From: Chryseobacterium antibioticum
Lineage (GTDB): Bacteria > Bacteroidota > Bacteroidia > Flavobacteriales > Weeksellaceae
Assembly: GCF_012927325.1 (NCBI RefSeq)
Contig: NZ_JABBGI010000031.1
Span: 1-56,871 of the forward strand
DNA: 56,871 nt
Reading direction: 5' to 3'
Of this stretch, positions 9,297 through 17,523 are shown piece by piece. The position numbers and the translations under genes were made by a program. Under the pieces are notes generated by a model. It was not told where the DNA came from. It made no database searches and was given only the letters and a program-made list of their open reading frames with translations. Each line of letters starts with the position of its first letter. The stretch's first letter is position 1.

Positions 9297-9512
9297 GTGT
9301 AATTTTTAAGATGCTAATGTATTGATTAGTTTGTTTCCCACAATGAAGAATTTTAATATTTTCGTGCAACTTATTGTAATTTCAAAAAATACCATACTAT
9401 GGCATAATAACGCATTATATTATCTTTAAAAGGCAAAATATTTTTATAGATAAATTGGAAAATGTTTGATTTTTTTTACTAACAGATGATCTTGGTCCAC
9501 TTCTGTTATACT

Positions 9513-11273
9513 TTATTCTGATTTTAAAATTTCCGTTCTCTCCGAAACTCCGTTGGCATTGAAGGCCTCGATCTGGAAATAGTAGGCATCGGTTCTGTCG
9601 GCTCCGGTGAAGAAATATTCATTCTTTCCGTACACCATAATGCTTCCGTATAATTTATCCGGAGATTTTCCCCAATAAATCACATATCCGTCTGCATCCT
9701 GGTTCTGCTGCCATTTCATCCATATACTTCTTCTTTCACCGAATTTCTTAGGTTCAGCTCTTAAAGGAACAAAACCTTCCACTTTCTTTGGCTTTTCTCC
9801 CGCTCCTTTTCCGAATACCCGGAAACCGCTCAATGCAAATTTTCCGGTAGGCATTTTCAGATTCTCTATTTTAAGAAATCTTGCCCGTGCAGGTTTTTCG
9901 AGTTCTATATAATCATGGGGAACATCTTTGGCATTTTTGCTTTTATCTACCACAACGTTCCATTTTTTCCCGTCATTCGATCCGTAGATCTTATACTGAT
10001 GCATTTTGCCCAATGTTTTACCCATAAATTCAGCATCCTGATCGGCATAATTAATCTGGATCGCATTGATCGTGGAAACTTCTCCAAGATCCGTTTGAAA
10101 CCATTCTCCTGCATTTCCGGTTTTTGCACTCCAGTAGGTTTTAATATCTTCATCTACCGCTAAATTAGGCTGATACCCTCCTAAAGTTGAGGAAACCTGA
10201 ACAGGTTTGTTGTAATTTAACAGCATCCAGCCTGCAAAAAGGCCTTTTGAAAAATCTTTCCCCTGTGCAAACTGTGGCAGAAAGGTCGGATAATCTCCGT
10301 AAGCGGTATTGGTGTACATCACATCATCTTTATCAAATCCTGCAGGCCAGATTCCCAGTCTTCGTTCAAAATTATTTTTAGTGGAAATAAAGATGGTTGA
10401 AATATGCCACCAGTTTTTATAATTATCTTCGAAAGTAGCTCCGTGCCCGGCTCCTCTCGCAAAACCACCGGGTTTATAGGAAAACGGATTGTGCTGCTGG
10501 TACTCAAAGCCCTCCAGAGGATTTTTGCTGACATATACTCCATCAGAATACCCGCTGAATTCAGTAGCCGGAGCTCCATACTGCATATAATATTTCCCAT
10601 TGTGTTTGGTCATCCACGCCCCTTCTACAAAAGGCTGAAGAAAAACATTGTCATTATATTCTCCAAATCTTTCCCAACCATGGTCTTCCGGCTTTAATCT
10701 GATGATCGGTTTTGTAAAACCTTCTGACTGAAGTGTTTTAACCTTTACTTCGGTTCCCAGTAACGGCCATTCGTTGCTGGATCCCCAATACAGGTATAAT
10801 TTGTTTTTATCTTCGTCATAATGGAATGCCGGATCCCATGCCCCAACTTTTAAAGTATCAACAGCAATTTTCCAGTCGTCTTTGGTAGGATTGGTGCTTT
10901 TCCAGATCGGGAAATCCTGTTCCCAGGTAGATCCGTAAACATAGAGTGTATCTTTCATGGCCCAAACTGCCGGAGCATTCAGGTCATGGATGTATTTATT
11001 GTCTCTCAGGAATTTTCTTTTGACAAATTTCCAGTCCAGCATATCGTCACTGTACCAGTATCCTTCCTGATTGGTGGAGAAAAGAAACAATTTATTTTTA
11101 AAATTAACAATGACAGGATCGGCTGTTGCCCGGTGTTTCCCTTGTTTTGAGAAAACTTCAAACGGTGTATACCCATAATCGATGTTAATTGGGTTACAAA
11201 ATGTTTTCTGCTGGGCGCCCACAAATATTCCCAACAGAACAGCGAATGATAAAAGGTACTGCTGCATCTTCAT
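9513..11273 (-). CDS. GH43-type glycosidase with F5/8-type C domain
   Basis: A 586-residue exported enzyme. The signal peptide ends near residue 20 (GIFVGAQ). Residues about 25-355 fit the five-bladed beta-propeller of GH43: Asp52 in RATADPVIV (general base), Asp147 in AWDPAFHYD (pKa modulator) and Glu218 in PFVEGAWMTK (general acid) are in the right order and spacing. Residues about 365-480 resemble a discoidin (F5/8 type C) sugar-binding module (TYWSAKTGNAGEWFQTDLG). The C-terminal 95 residues look like a fibronectin type III module. It probably cleaves arabino- or xylo-configured side chains from plant or algal polysaccharide in the periplasm. It is monocistronic, with no SusC/D pair nearby, so its substrate cannot be inferred from context. 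Confidence 0.85.
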   Translation of the reverse strand: MKMQQYLLSFAVLLGIFVGAQQKTFCNPINIDYGYTPFEVFSKQGKHRATADPVIVNFKNKLFLFSTNQEGYWYSDDMLDWKFVKRKFLRDNKYIHDLNAPAVWAMKDTLYVYGSTWEQDFPIWKSTNPTKDDWKIAVDTLKVGAWDPAFHYDEDKNKLYLYWGSSNEWPLLGTEVKVKTLQSEGFTKPIIRLKPEDHGWERFGEYNDNVFLQPFVEGAWMTKHNGKYYMQYGAPATEFSGYSDGVYVSKNPLEGFEYQQHNPFSYKPGGFARGAGHGATFEDNYKNWWHISTIFISTKNNFERRLGIWPAGFDKDDVMYTNTAYGDYPTFLPQFAQGKDFSKGLFAGWMLLNYNKPVQVSSTLGGYQPNLAVDEDIKTYWSAKTGNAGEWFQTDLGEVSTINAIQINYADQDAEFMGKTLGKMHQYKIYGSNDGKKWNVVVDKSKNAKDVPHDYIELEKPARARFLKIENLKMPTGKFALSGFRVFGKGAGEKPKKVEGFVPLRAEPKKFGERRSIWMKWQQNQDADGYVIYWGKSPDKLYGSIMVYGKNEYFFTGADRTDAYYFQIEAFNANGVSERTEILKSE

Positions 11274-11290
11274 AATTTTTGCTTAAAAAA

Positions 11291-11324
11291 CAAATTTAGT
11301 TAACTTTTTTGTCTTTTGTCTCAA
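11291..11324 (-). promoter_or_regulatory. Promoter of the GH43-type gene
   Basis: On the minus strand TAAATTTG (11298-11291) is a perfect TAnnTTTG, with a TTG at 11324-11322 in the -33 position 23 bases away. Transcription would begin about 10 bases before the start codon at 11273, giving a very short leader. Confidence 0.5.
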
Positions 11325-11344
11325 TTTGAAGAAATGAAACAGGT

Positions 11345-11375
11345 CAAAAAAATCCGGCCTTGGGACAAGGCCGGA
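11345..11375 (-). terminator. Intrinsic terminator of ctlX
   Basis: A GC-rich perfect 10-bp stem (11353-11362 with 11366-11375) closes a GGA loop. On the minus strand a T-run follows (A-run 11346-11352 on the plus strand). It starts 29 bases beyond the ctlX stop. Confidence 0.9.
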
Positions 11376-11403
11376 AATATATGTTAAATAGAATTTTATG
11401 AAA

Positions 11404-12327
11404 CTATTTTTTAGGAAGGAAAACCTCAGCAAGCATGCATCTTGCGCTTCCTCCTCCATTCACTTCGATCGTGTTCAGATCTGAGTAAATGATCTCACAG
11501 TATTTTTCAATGGCTGTCACCTGCTCAGAGGTCAAAGACTGGTACGCAGTCTGGCTCATCACTAGGAACTTCTCTCCGTCTTTATTCTGAACCTGAAGCA
11601 TATTCCCTGCAAACTGCTGCATCTGCTCTTCTGAAATTTCTATGATCTCTTTTCCAGAGTTTTTAATAGTTTCAATAACCTTTTCTCGTTCCAGTTCATC
11701 ATCGATACAATCTAAACAAATCACAACAAATTGGTCTGCCACACACATCATAACGTTGGTGTGGTAGATAGGAAGTCTTTCTGTTCCTACGGTCTGGTAA
11801 GAATGGAAAACGATGGGCGTAAAGCCATATTTTTCGCAGAATTCTCTGAATAAATTTTCGTCAAGTCGTAAAGAAACAGAACCATAAGCGATCTTGCTAT
11901 CGTGGTCAAAGATCATACTTCCGGTTCCTTCAAGGAAATGGCCCTGAGTTTCAGAAAATGACCAATCATCAATTTCTGCAACTTCATATCCCTGATTTTC
12001 GATACTTTCAAGAATATCCTCTCTTCTTTCCACTCTTCTGTTCGAAGCGAACATCGGGTATAGAACGACCTTTCCGTCTTTATGGAAACTTACCCAGTTA
12101 TTGGGGAAAATAGAATCCGGAGTATGAGGATCCAATGTATCTTTTATGGTGATCACATTCACGCCTTTGCTTCTCAGCTTTCCAACAAAACTATTGAATT
12201 CTGCCAAAGCTTTAGCTTGAATATCAGAACCTTTCTGTTCAACCTGAAAATAATTATTCTTTGCCGTTTCAGCGTTGTAGCCGAATGCGATCGGCTCTAT
12301 CATTAATACTGTATCTGTTGTTTGCAT
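11404..12327 (-). CDS. ctlX: Citrulline utilization hydrolase, CtlX type
   Basis: A 307-residue cytoplasmic protein of the amidinotransferase/arginine deiminase fold. Hallmarks in order: IFPNNWVSFH near residue 74, GHFLEGTGSM (Glu of the catalytic set), YHTNVMMCVAD (catalytic His) and the C-terminal VNGGGSARCMLAE with the nucleophilic Cys. Length and motifs match the ctlX family, which is linked to citrulline or arginine use. It lies 83 bases downstream of a second enzyme of the same superfamily on the same strand and ends in a strong terminator, so the two are probably co-expressed. Exact substrate (citrulline, arginine or a methylated form) is not settled by sequence. Confidence 0.85.
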   Translation of the reverse strand: MQTTDTVLMIEPIAFGYNAETAKNNYFQVEQKGSDIQAKALAEFNSFVGKLRSKGVNVITIKDTLDPHTPDSIFPNNWVSFHKDGKVVLYPMFASNRRVERREDILESIENQGYEVAEIDDWSFSETQGHFLEGTGSMIFDHDSKIAYGSVSLRLDENLFREFCEKYGFTPIVFHSYQTVGTERLPIYHTNVMMCVADQFVVICLDCIDDELEREKVIETIKNSGKEIIEISEEQMQQFAGNMLQVQNKDGEKFLVMSQTAYQSLTSEQVTAIEKYCEIIYSDLNTIEVNGGGSARCMLAEVFLPKK

Positions 12328-12410
12328 TGTTTTAGATTTAAAAATTAAAAGATTGAAAGATTAGAAAACCTATCTACTCTCAAACACTCTAACTCTCCTA
12401 CTTAAAATGA

Positions 12411-13325
12411 TTACTCTCTCACCAAAGGCATTGTAGAGCAACGTAAAAGGCCACCCATTTTAGAGATTTCCCGGTAAGGAATTTCCTCTACGGTCATTCC
12501 CCACTCGTTTCTCAGGTGGTTGTTCATTCTTGTGAATGTTTTGTCTGATACCACAACGTCCGGAGAAATTGAGAAAATATTAGGGAACATTTCAAACATT
12601 TCTTCATCATTGAGATGGAAACAGTTTTCTTCTCCAAAAATATCGATGATCAGGCGGTAATCGCTTTCATCTACAAATCCATTTTTATAAATAAGGCACT
12701 TATCTTTCCCTACCGGATTGAATGTGCAGTCCAAATGTAGGATCCCTTCAAAGGGAATTTTATCATTTTTCTTTAATTCCAGATCGATGATTCTTTTCTT
12801 CGGAAAATATTCTTTTAGAATTTCAATCGCGTACTCGTTGGTTCTCGCGGTTTTATAGTTTCTGTAATCTTCGCTGAAGCACGTTCCTATGAAAAGGAAA
12901 TCGTCCCATACAATCACGTCTCCACCTTCGATGTGTGCCGTTTCCGGAAGATTGATGATTTTTCTCCAGGCTACTTTCTCAAAAACTTTTTTATAGGCTT
13001 CCTGTTCGTCGGCTCTGTCTGCGATCACGTTTGAGATGATCATTTTATCGTCGATCACAAAAGCTACATCTCTTGAAAAAACCTGGTTGTAATCTTTGAT
13101 AATACTCGGACGAAGTACCTCTACATCATATTTCTTAAGGACTGCTTCAAAAGCATTCATTTCGTTGATGATATCCTCTTCTTTAGGATACATATTGTTT
13201 TCGATGGAGTAATATGACTTGGCGTCATAGCTCTCCTCTAGTGTGGGAACAGCTCCCATTGAATTAGGTTGGCCTAGAACTACTGATTTCAGCCTGCCCG
13301 TTTCGTTTTTAATGTTTAGTCTCAT
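12411..13325 (-). CDS. DDAH/arginine deiminase-like amidinohydrolase
   Basis: A 304-residue member of the same fold as ctlX but clearly distinct. The catalytic landmarks are FSRDVAFVIDD (substrate-binding Asp), TAHIEGGDVIVW (Glu/Asp), LHLDCTFNPVG (His) and the C-terminal LLRCSTMPLVRE with the nucleophilic Cys. Such proteins release citrulline from arginine or dimethylarginine. With ctlX immediately downstream, the pair could form a two-step route (arginine or methylarginine to citrulline, then citrulline onward), which is inference. The start is supported by a TAnnTTTG element 20-27 bases upstream. No ornithine transcarbamoylase or carbamate kinase gene is in the window. Confidence 0.8.
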   Translation of the reverse strand: MRLNIKNETGRLKSVVLGQPNSMGAVPTLEESYDAKSYYSIENNMYPKEEDIINEMNAFEAVLKKYDVEVLRPSIIKDYNQVFSRDVAFVIDDKMIISNVIADRADEQEAYKKVFEKVAWRKIINLPETAHIEGGDVIVWDDFLFIGTCFSEDYRNYKTARTNEYAIEILKEYFPKKRIIDLELKKNDKIPFEGILHLDCTFNPVGKDKCLIYKNGFVDESDYRLIIDIFGEENCFHLNDEEMFEMFPNIFSISPDVVVSDKTFTRMNNHLRNEWGMTVEEIPYREISKMGGLLRCSTMPLVRE

Positions 13326-13639
13326 AAAGATTTATGCAATACTACAAATATAAGTAAAGGTCTCTATCTGGAAAACTTTTGATTTGTTTTATGCATCAAA
13401 TTTGATTTTATTACTACTTAAGCTTTCAAGCAATACAAATATATTTTATGTTTAAATTTCACATTCTAACCCGTATCCACATTATATTTTCACTATAAAC
13501 CATCTACAACTGACTATTTTTCATCTACATAAGGAACATAAAATCGCAAATCATATTAAATAATTTCCTATCTTAGTGATATAATTTCAATGGAATTATA
13601 TTTTTAAAACTTAACTATTAACACCAAAAAATCAAAGTC
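13326..13639. other. Intergenic stretch between divergent genes
   Basis: 314 AT-rich bases. The left end holds a minus-strand -7 element, TATATTTG (13352-13345), for the DDAH-like gene. For the plus-strand peptide gene at 13640 I see only weak -7 candidates (TATCTTAG at 13572-13579, TATTTTTA near 13598). No coding potential, repeat or strong hairpin was seen. Confidence 0.5.
13345..13352 (-). promoter_or_regulatory. -7 element of the DDAH-like gene
   Basis: TATATTTG on the minus strand matches TAnnTTTG and would start transcription about 13 bases before the start codon at 13325. No clear -33 element is visible. Confidence 0.4.
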
Positions 13640-13801
13640 ATGAACAAGAAAAATCCAGTGCTGAAAAATGCACAAAAATTAGGAAGAAACGAGCAAAAAT
13701 TAATCACGGGAGGAGGTATAGACAGACCTAGATACTGCTGTGAATGGGATGAGAACGGAAAATGTATGATTTGGACGTGCGGCAACTGTGTTTGTCCATA
13801 A
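13640..13801 (+). CDS. Bacteriocin-like precursor peptide, double-glycine leader, six cysteines
   Basis: A 53-residue ORF. The N-terminal half (KNAQKLGRNEQKLITGGG) is a classical leader: an amphipathic charged helix with a Leu/Glu spacing, then a double glycine at residues 24-25 where C39-type peptidase transporters cut. The 28-residue remainder is a compact core with cysteines at 33, 34, 42, 47, 50 and 52 (pattern CC-x7-C-x4-C-x2-C-x-C) and two Trp. The bacteriocin-like short proteins of Bacteroidota share this architecture. It has its own hairpin terminator at 13812. No transporter, modification enzyme or immunity gene is recognisable beside it, so any maturation machinery must be elsewhere. 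The core could be disulphide-bonded, could be modified at Cys, or could bind metal. Confidence 0.75.
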   Translation: MNKKNPVLKNAQKLGRNEQKLITGGGIDRPRYCCEWDENGKCMIWTCGNCVCP

Positions 13802-13811
13802 TCAAATTAAT

Positions 13812-13842
13812 AAACCTGCTTGTAACAAGCAGGTTTTCTTTT
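13812..13842 (+). terminator. Terminator of the peptide gene
   Basis: A perfect 11-bp stem (13812-13822 with 13826-13836) closes a TAA loop and is followed by TTCTTTTG. It begins 10 bases after the peptide stop codon and ends beside the stop of the convergent receptor gene. On the other strand an AT-rich stretch follows, so it may also stop that transcript. Confidence 0.85.
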
Positions 13843-13843
13843 G

Positions 13844-16204
13844 TTATCTGGCCCTGTTTTCTTCTTCCATCTTCTGAAGTTCTTTAACCTGATATTTCGA
13901 ACTTCCAAAACTGTACCCTACCGAAACAACAAGACGGCTACTGTCCCACCAATGGGTTAAGCGGTTATCCATGATCTGTTTATGCCTGAATTCCAGCTGC
14001 TGGTCGTAGGAATCAAAAATATTGTTATAGCCGATTTTTGTATTCAGGGTATTATTAAACCATGATTTCTGCACAGACAGATCCACTGTATATCTTGGCT
14101 TTATAATGTACAGACTGTTTCCGGTTTTGGATTCATAATTCGCAAAGAGATTAACCGTATATCCCCTTGGCAATGAGAAAACCTGATTAATCCTTATTTC
14201 ATAATTATAGACTTTTAGCGCAAAGACCTCATCGAGATAGGGTCTGAATTCGTCGTTGTAATACCCTGTAATCTGACTGTTGATATTCCACCATCTCGTC
14301 ACTTTCATCGGAAAACTGGTTTCCAAAGAGGCAAATTTCCGGTAAGGAAGATTGGTTCCCAGATATTCCAGCACATTGGTTTTGGGATTGTACAGGGGAT
14401 AGCGCGTCATTACATCTTTTTCTTTACCTGCAGTAAAGCTTGTCACCCAGCTTTTATAGCGATAGGTAAGTTTGATCTGACTCGTAAAAGAAGGCTGCAA
14501 ATACGGATTTCCAATCCAGTAATTCAAAGGGCTGAAATAAACGCGGAACGGATTGAGCTGCGAAAATACAGGTCTTGTCATCTTCCTACTGTACGACAGT
14601 GACAATTCATTAGATTTATTAAATGTATAAGCTGTGCTGAAAGACGGCAGCCATTCCAGATAATTTCTTGATACCACAGAATCCTTGGTAACAGCATCAG
14701 AAATACTTCCTGTATTTTCAAATCTGAGCCCTCCATTGATCTGAAGTTTTCCCAACTTCTGCCTGTACGATACGTAGCCTGCCCAAATCTTCTCCTGGTA
14801 AGAAAACATATTGCTCCGCTCAGGATCAAAGACAAAACGGTCATTGACAGACAGTGTATCATATCTGATATTATTATGAGTGGTGGAGTGACTGTATTTT
14901 ATTCCGGCTTCGATATCTGCATTTCCGATCTTTTGAGAAACATCAATCTGGGCAGTCTGGATGTCAATTTTATTAAGCAGATCAGATTTCCAGTAGGACA
15001 ATAGTTCAGTTGTTGGTTTATCTCTATTGATAAAATCATCTTTCTGCTTATTTTTAACGGAGAGATAATTTCCTAAAAAGTTGAGTTTAAAGCCTTTGTT
15101 TTGAAATGAATAATCAGTGTTCAGTCCATAATTTTCCTGGGAATAGTCTGTAGGATTTTCACTTTCGGTATTAAAAATCAGCTGCGATTCATCTTTATTT
15201 GTTGTATAAAGGGAACCTGAGCGAATCCGGTCACTGGTTCTGAAATTCCCTCTTACGTTAAGGCCTACTCTACTTTTATCGTTCAGCCTAAAATCTGCAC
15301 CCGTCTGGATACTGTACACCTTTCCTTCATCTTCCTGATAGGTATTGGTACGCATGACGTTAGTATTCGCCAGCTTTTGCAACGCATGATAACGATAGGT
15401 AGAAATCCTGTTATTATAACCTGACTGGAAGCTATAGGCTATTTTTTCCGTGTTATAAGACAGGTTTAAAGAGTTTTCCCGGTAGCTGTACTTGTTGACA
15501 TATGTATTTCCACTGTAATTTCCTTTCCAGCCGAGATTTCCGTTTCTTTTTAGTCTGATATCGATAATTCCTTTAAATTCTGCATCATATTTTGAAGAGG
15601 GATTGGCATTTACTTCAACAGATTCAACCATTTCCGGCGGCAGCGAACGAAGATAGGACTGTAGTTCCTGACTGCTCATAGCGACAGGTTTTCCATCAAT
15701 AAATATTGCCGGTGTAATTCTTCCACCCATAAAAATACTGCCTTCCTGATCTATGGAAACTCCTGGTGTCTTTCTCAGAACTTCCAGAAGATTGGCAGAT
15801 GTTTTAAAGTCTTTATTTCCGGAAACACTCATCACGATATTTCCGTCATTGAGTTTGATACTTCTCGCTGTTGAACGAATCACTACTTCTGAAATATTTT
15901 CGGTAGCGGGTTCCAACTCAATCAAGGAAAAATCTTCTGTCTTATCCAATTCTCTCGTTTGATACCCATCTTTACGAATCAGAATATAAGTGTTTACGGA
16001 AATATTGGTAAGCTGAAAAAGCCCTGAAGAATCACTCAAAACTTTTTGAATCATCTGCCGGTCAGATTTATTGAGCACTGAAACTTCAGCCTGAGAAATG
16101 ACATTCTTTGTTTCGGAATCCTGTACTTTTCCTTTTACAGTTTCCTGAGCTTTTCCGAAATAGCCAAGAAATAAGAGCAGTAAAACCCATAATTTGATAT
16201 TCAT
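13844..16204 (-). CDS. TonB-receptor-like outer-membrane protein with regulatory-like N-terminal domain
   Basis: A 786-residue protein. The signal peptide ends near residue 19 (GYFGKAQ). Residues about 22-95 are a carboxypeptidase-regulatory-like beta-sandwich (VKGKVQDSETKNVISQAEVSV), typical of Bacteroidota receptors. A plug follows (LLEVLRKTPGVSIDQEG, PAIFIDGKPVAMSSQEL, GIIDIRLKRNG), then an OMP_b-brl_3-type barrel to the end. It differs from the 866/3160 pair in the added N-terminal domain. The gene for a membrane-bound AraC-type regulator lies 107 bases upstream on the same strand and is the obvious candidate to control it. The ligand is unknown. The closeness of the bacteriocin-like gene, convergent and 42 bases away, may be coincidental. 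Confidence 0.85.
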   Translation of the reverse strand: MNIKLWVLLLLFLGYFGKAQETVKGKVQDSETKNVISQAEVSVLNKSDRQMIQKVLSDSSGLFQLTNISVNTYILIRKDGYQTRELDKTEDFSLIELEPATENISEVVIRSTARSIKLNDGNIVMSVSGNKDFKTSANLLEVLRKTPGVSIDQEGSIFMGGRITPAIFIDGKPVAMSSQELQSYLRSLPPEMVESVEVNANPSSKYDAEFKGIIDIRLKRNGNLGWKGNYSGNTYVNKYSYRENSLNLSYNTEKIAYSFQSGYNNRISTYRYHALQKLANTNVMRTNTYQEDEGKVYSIQTGADFRLNDKSRVGLNVRGNFRTSDRIRSGSLYTTNKDESQLIFNTESENPTDYSQENYGLNTDYSFQNKGFKLNFLGNYLSVKNKQKDDFINRDKPTTELLSYWKSDLLNKIDIQTAQIDVSQKIGNADIEAGIKYSHSTTHNNIRYDTLSVNDRFVFDPERSNMFSYQEKIWAGYVSYRQKLGKLQINGGLRFENTGSISDAVTKDSVVSRNYLEWLPSFSTAYTFNKSNELSLSYSRKMTRPVFSQLNPFRVYFSPLNYWIGNPYLQPSFTSQIKLTYRYKSWVTSFTAGKEKDVMTRYPLYNPKTNVLEYLGTNLPYRKFASLETSFPMKVTRWWNINSQITGYYNDEFRPYLDEVFALKVYNYEIRINQVFSLPRGYTVNLFANYESKTGNSLYIIKPRYTVDLSVQKSWFNNTLNTKIGYNNIFDSYDQQLEFRHKQIMDNRLTHWWDSSRLVVSVGYSFGSSKYQVKELQKMEEENRAR

Positions 16205-16311
16205 AAATTTAAATTTTATGAAACCAAAAGTAGCTGGCTGTTCGAAAAATCGGGTTTTGAAGTTTAAATTCCGCAGTACGAAATTATAATTCTGAACTCT
16301 GGAACCTCACC

Positions 16312-17346
16312 TCAGAAGGGGGTTTGAGACTGCTTGTATAAAAGGGGTGTTGTATTTTTAATTTTTTTGAAGGTAGAAAAGAAAGTAGACTTCGAATTAA
16401 ACCCAACTTCGTAACCGATCTCTTCAATCTTCAGAAAGGAACCGTTTTCTATTTTTTGACAGGCTTCACCAATTCTGTATTCATTGATGTACGTTGCAAA
16501 ACTTTTCTCAAGATTATCATTCAGCAATTGGGAAAGCTGATGGGCAGACATATTCATCCTAGCGGCAAGATCACCTAATTTAAGATTTGGATTTTTGTAT
16601 AATTCTTCGGAATCCATGAGTCTTTCAAGTCTTGAAACAAAACTTTCGGCAAGATCTCCTGAGATCTTTTTATTGGTGTATTTAGGAATGTCTTTTACAG
16701 CAGTATGTTCATTCTTTTTACTGAACAGAATTAAAAAATTAGCATACAGTACAAAGGAGAACAGCAAACTTCCACTGGCGCAGTAGATCTGTACCCATCC
16801 TGTAGAAATTAACTGATAGGCCAGGAAAATGATTGCATTGCTGATAAGTACCGGAAGAATAAATTGATTGGAATTTCTTACGGTATGCTTTGAAAAAATA
16901 TAATACTGATACACGGAAAGCAATACAAATATTGACCAAACTGTGTAAATAAAGGTTCCGAAATATTGGTCCCAGGTAACTGGAAAGAATAAATACAGAA
17001 GCCCAACCACCCCGAGGACCAGTGTCAGAGCTCCAAAAGATGTTCTGCATTGTTTTAAATCAAATTTTTCCTGCAGGAATGATGACTTGATATAGTAATA
17101 CAAAGCCGGCCCGGTAAAGAACAATGCAGACATTCCCAGATGGGGAATAATCCTCGGCAAGTCCGGATAGAAATACATAAAAACCGAAATTCCGACTCTG
17201 CTACTTAAAGTCAATAAAATCAGACCTAAAAAGAAATCCGGAATGTATTTTAGTTTTTTGACACACAGAAGATAGATTCCCAGCAGCAAGCCATTAAAGG
17301 CTCCCACTGCACTGAAGAAAAATAACATCTGCTGTCCGAAAGTCAT
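16312..17346 (-). CDS. Membrane-bound AraC-family transcriptional regulator
   Basis: A 344-residue two-part protein. Residues 1-215 contain about seven hydrophobic helices (for example FFFSAVGAFNGLLLGIYLL and MSALFFTGPALYYYIKSSF), forming a membrane sensor. Residues about 235-340 are an AraC-type DNA-binding domain with two helix-turn-helix units: LKLGDLAARMNMSAHQLSQL, then IEEIGYEVGFNSKSTFFSTF, the conserved second helix. Such seven-helix/AraC fusions are common in flavobacteria and are thought to sense envelope or extracellular cues. It lies upstream of the receptor gene at 13844 on the same strand, suggesting a regulator and target pair. The signal is unknown. Confidence 0.85.
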   Translation of the reverse strand: MTFGQQMLFFFSAVGAFNGLLLGIYLLCVKKLKYIPDFFLGLILLTLSSRVGISVFMYFYPDLPRIIPHLGMSALFFTGPALYYYIKSSFLQEKFDLKQCRTSFGALTLVLGVVGLLYLFFPVTWDQYFGTFIYTVWSIFVLLSVYQYYIFSKHTVRNSNQFILPVLISNAIIFLAYQLISTGWVQIYCASGSLLFSFVLYANFLILFSKKNEHTAVKDIPKYTNKKISGDLAESFVSRLERLMDSEELYKNPNLKLGDLAARMNMSAHQLSQLLNDNLEKSFATYINEYRIGEACQKIENGSFLKIEEIGYEVGFNSKSTFFSTFKKIKNTTPLLYKQSQTPF

Positions 17347-17472
17347 GATAATTGTTTTTTATTTTTTCGATATTTAGCTTTAGCCAAAACCTATTGAAAG
17401 TGATCAACTTATGAAGGTAAATTTAATAAAATTATCAATTCCAATTTTATAAAAATGGTCAACGATCTAAAA

Positions 17473-17500
17473 TAAAAAATCCCAAAGCAAGCTTTGGGAT
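17473..17500 (-). terminator. Terminator of gltA
   Basis: A perfect 10-bp stem (17479-17488 with 17491-17500) closes an AA loop. An A-rich tract at 17470-17478 reads as a T-run after the stem on the minus strand. It lies about 24 bases beyond the citrate synthase stop. Confidence 0.9.
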
Positions 17501-17523
17501 TTTGATTATGATAAAAACAGGAA

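Noticed and set aside
9480..9508. TAACAGA/TCTGTTA hairpin after the GH43-type gene
   Set aside because: The minus strand continues into A, not T, so it does not act as an intrinsic terminator for that gene.
10319..10697. Overlapping 90-97-codon frames on both strands within the GH43-type gene
   Set aside because: They sit in the middle of the propeller domain with the catalytic Asp and Glu in the main frame.
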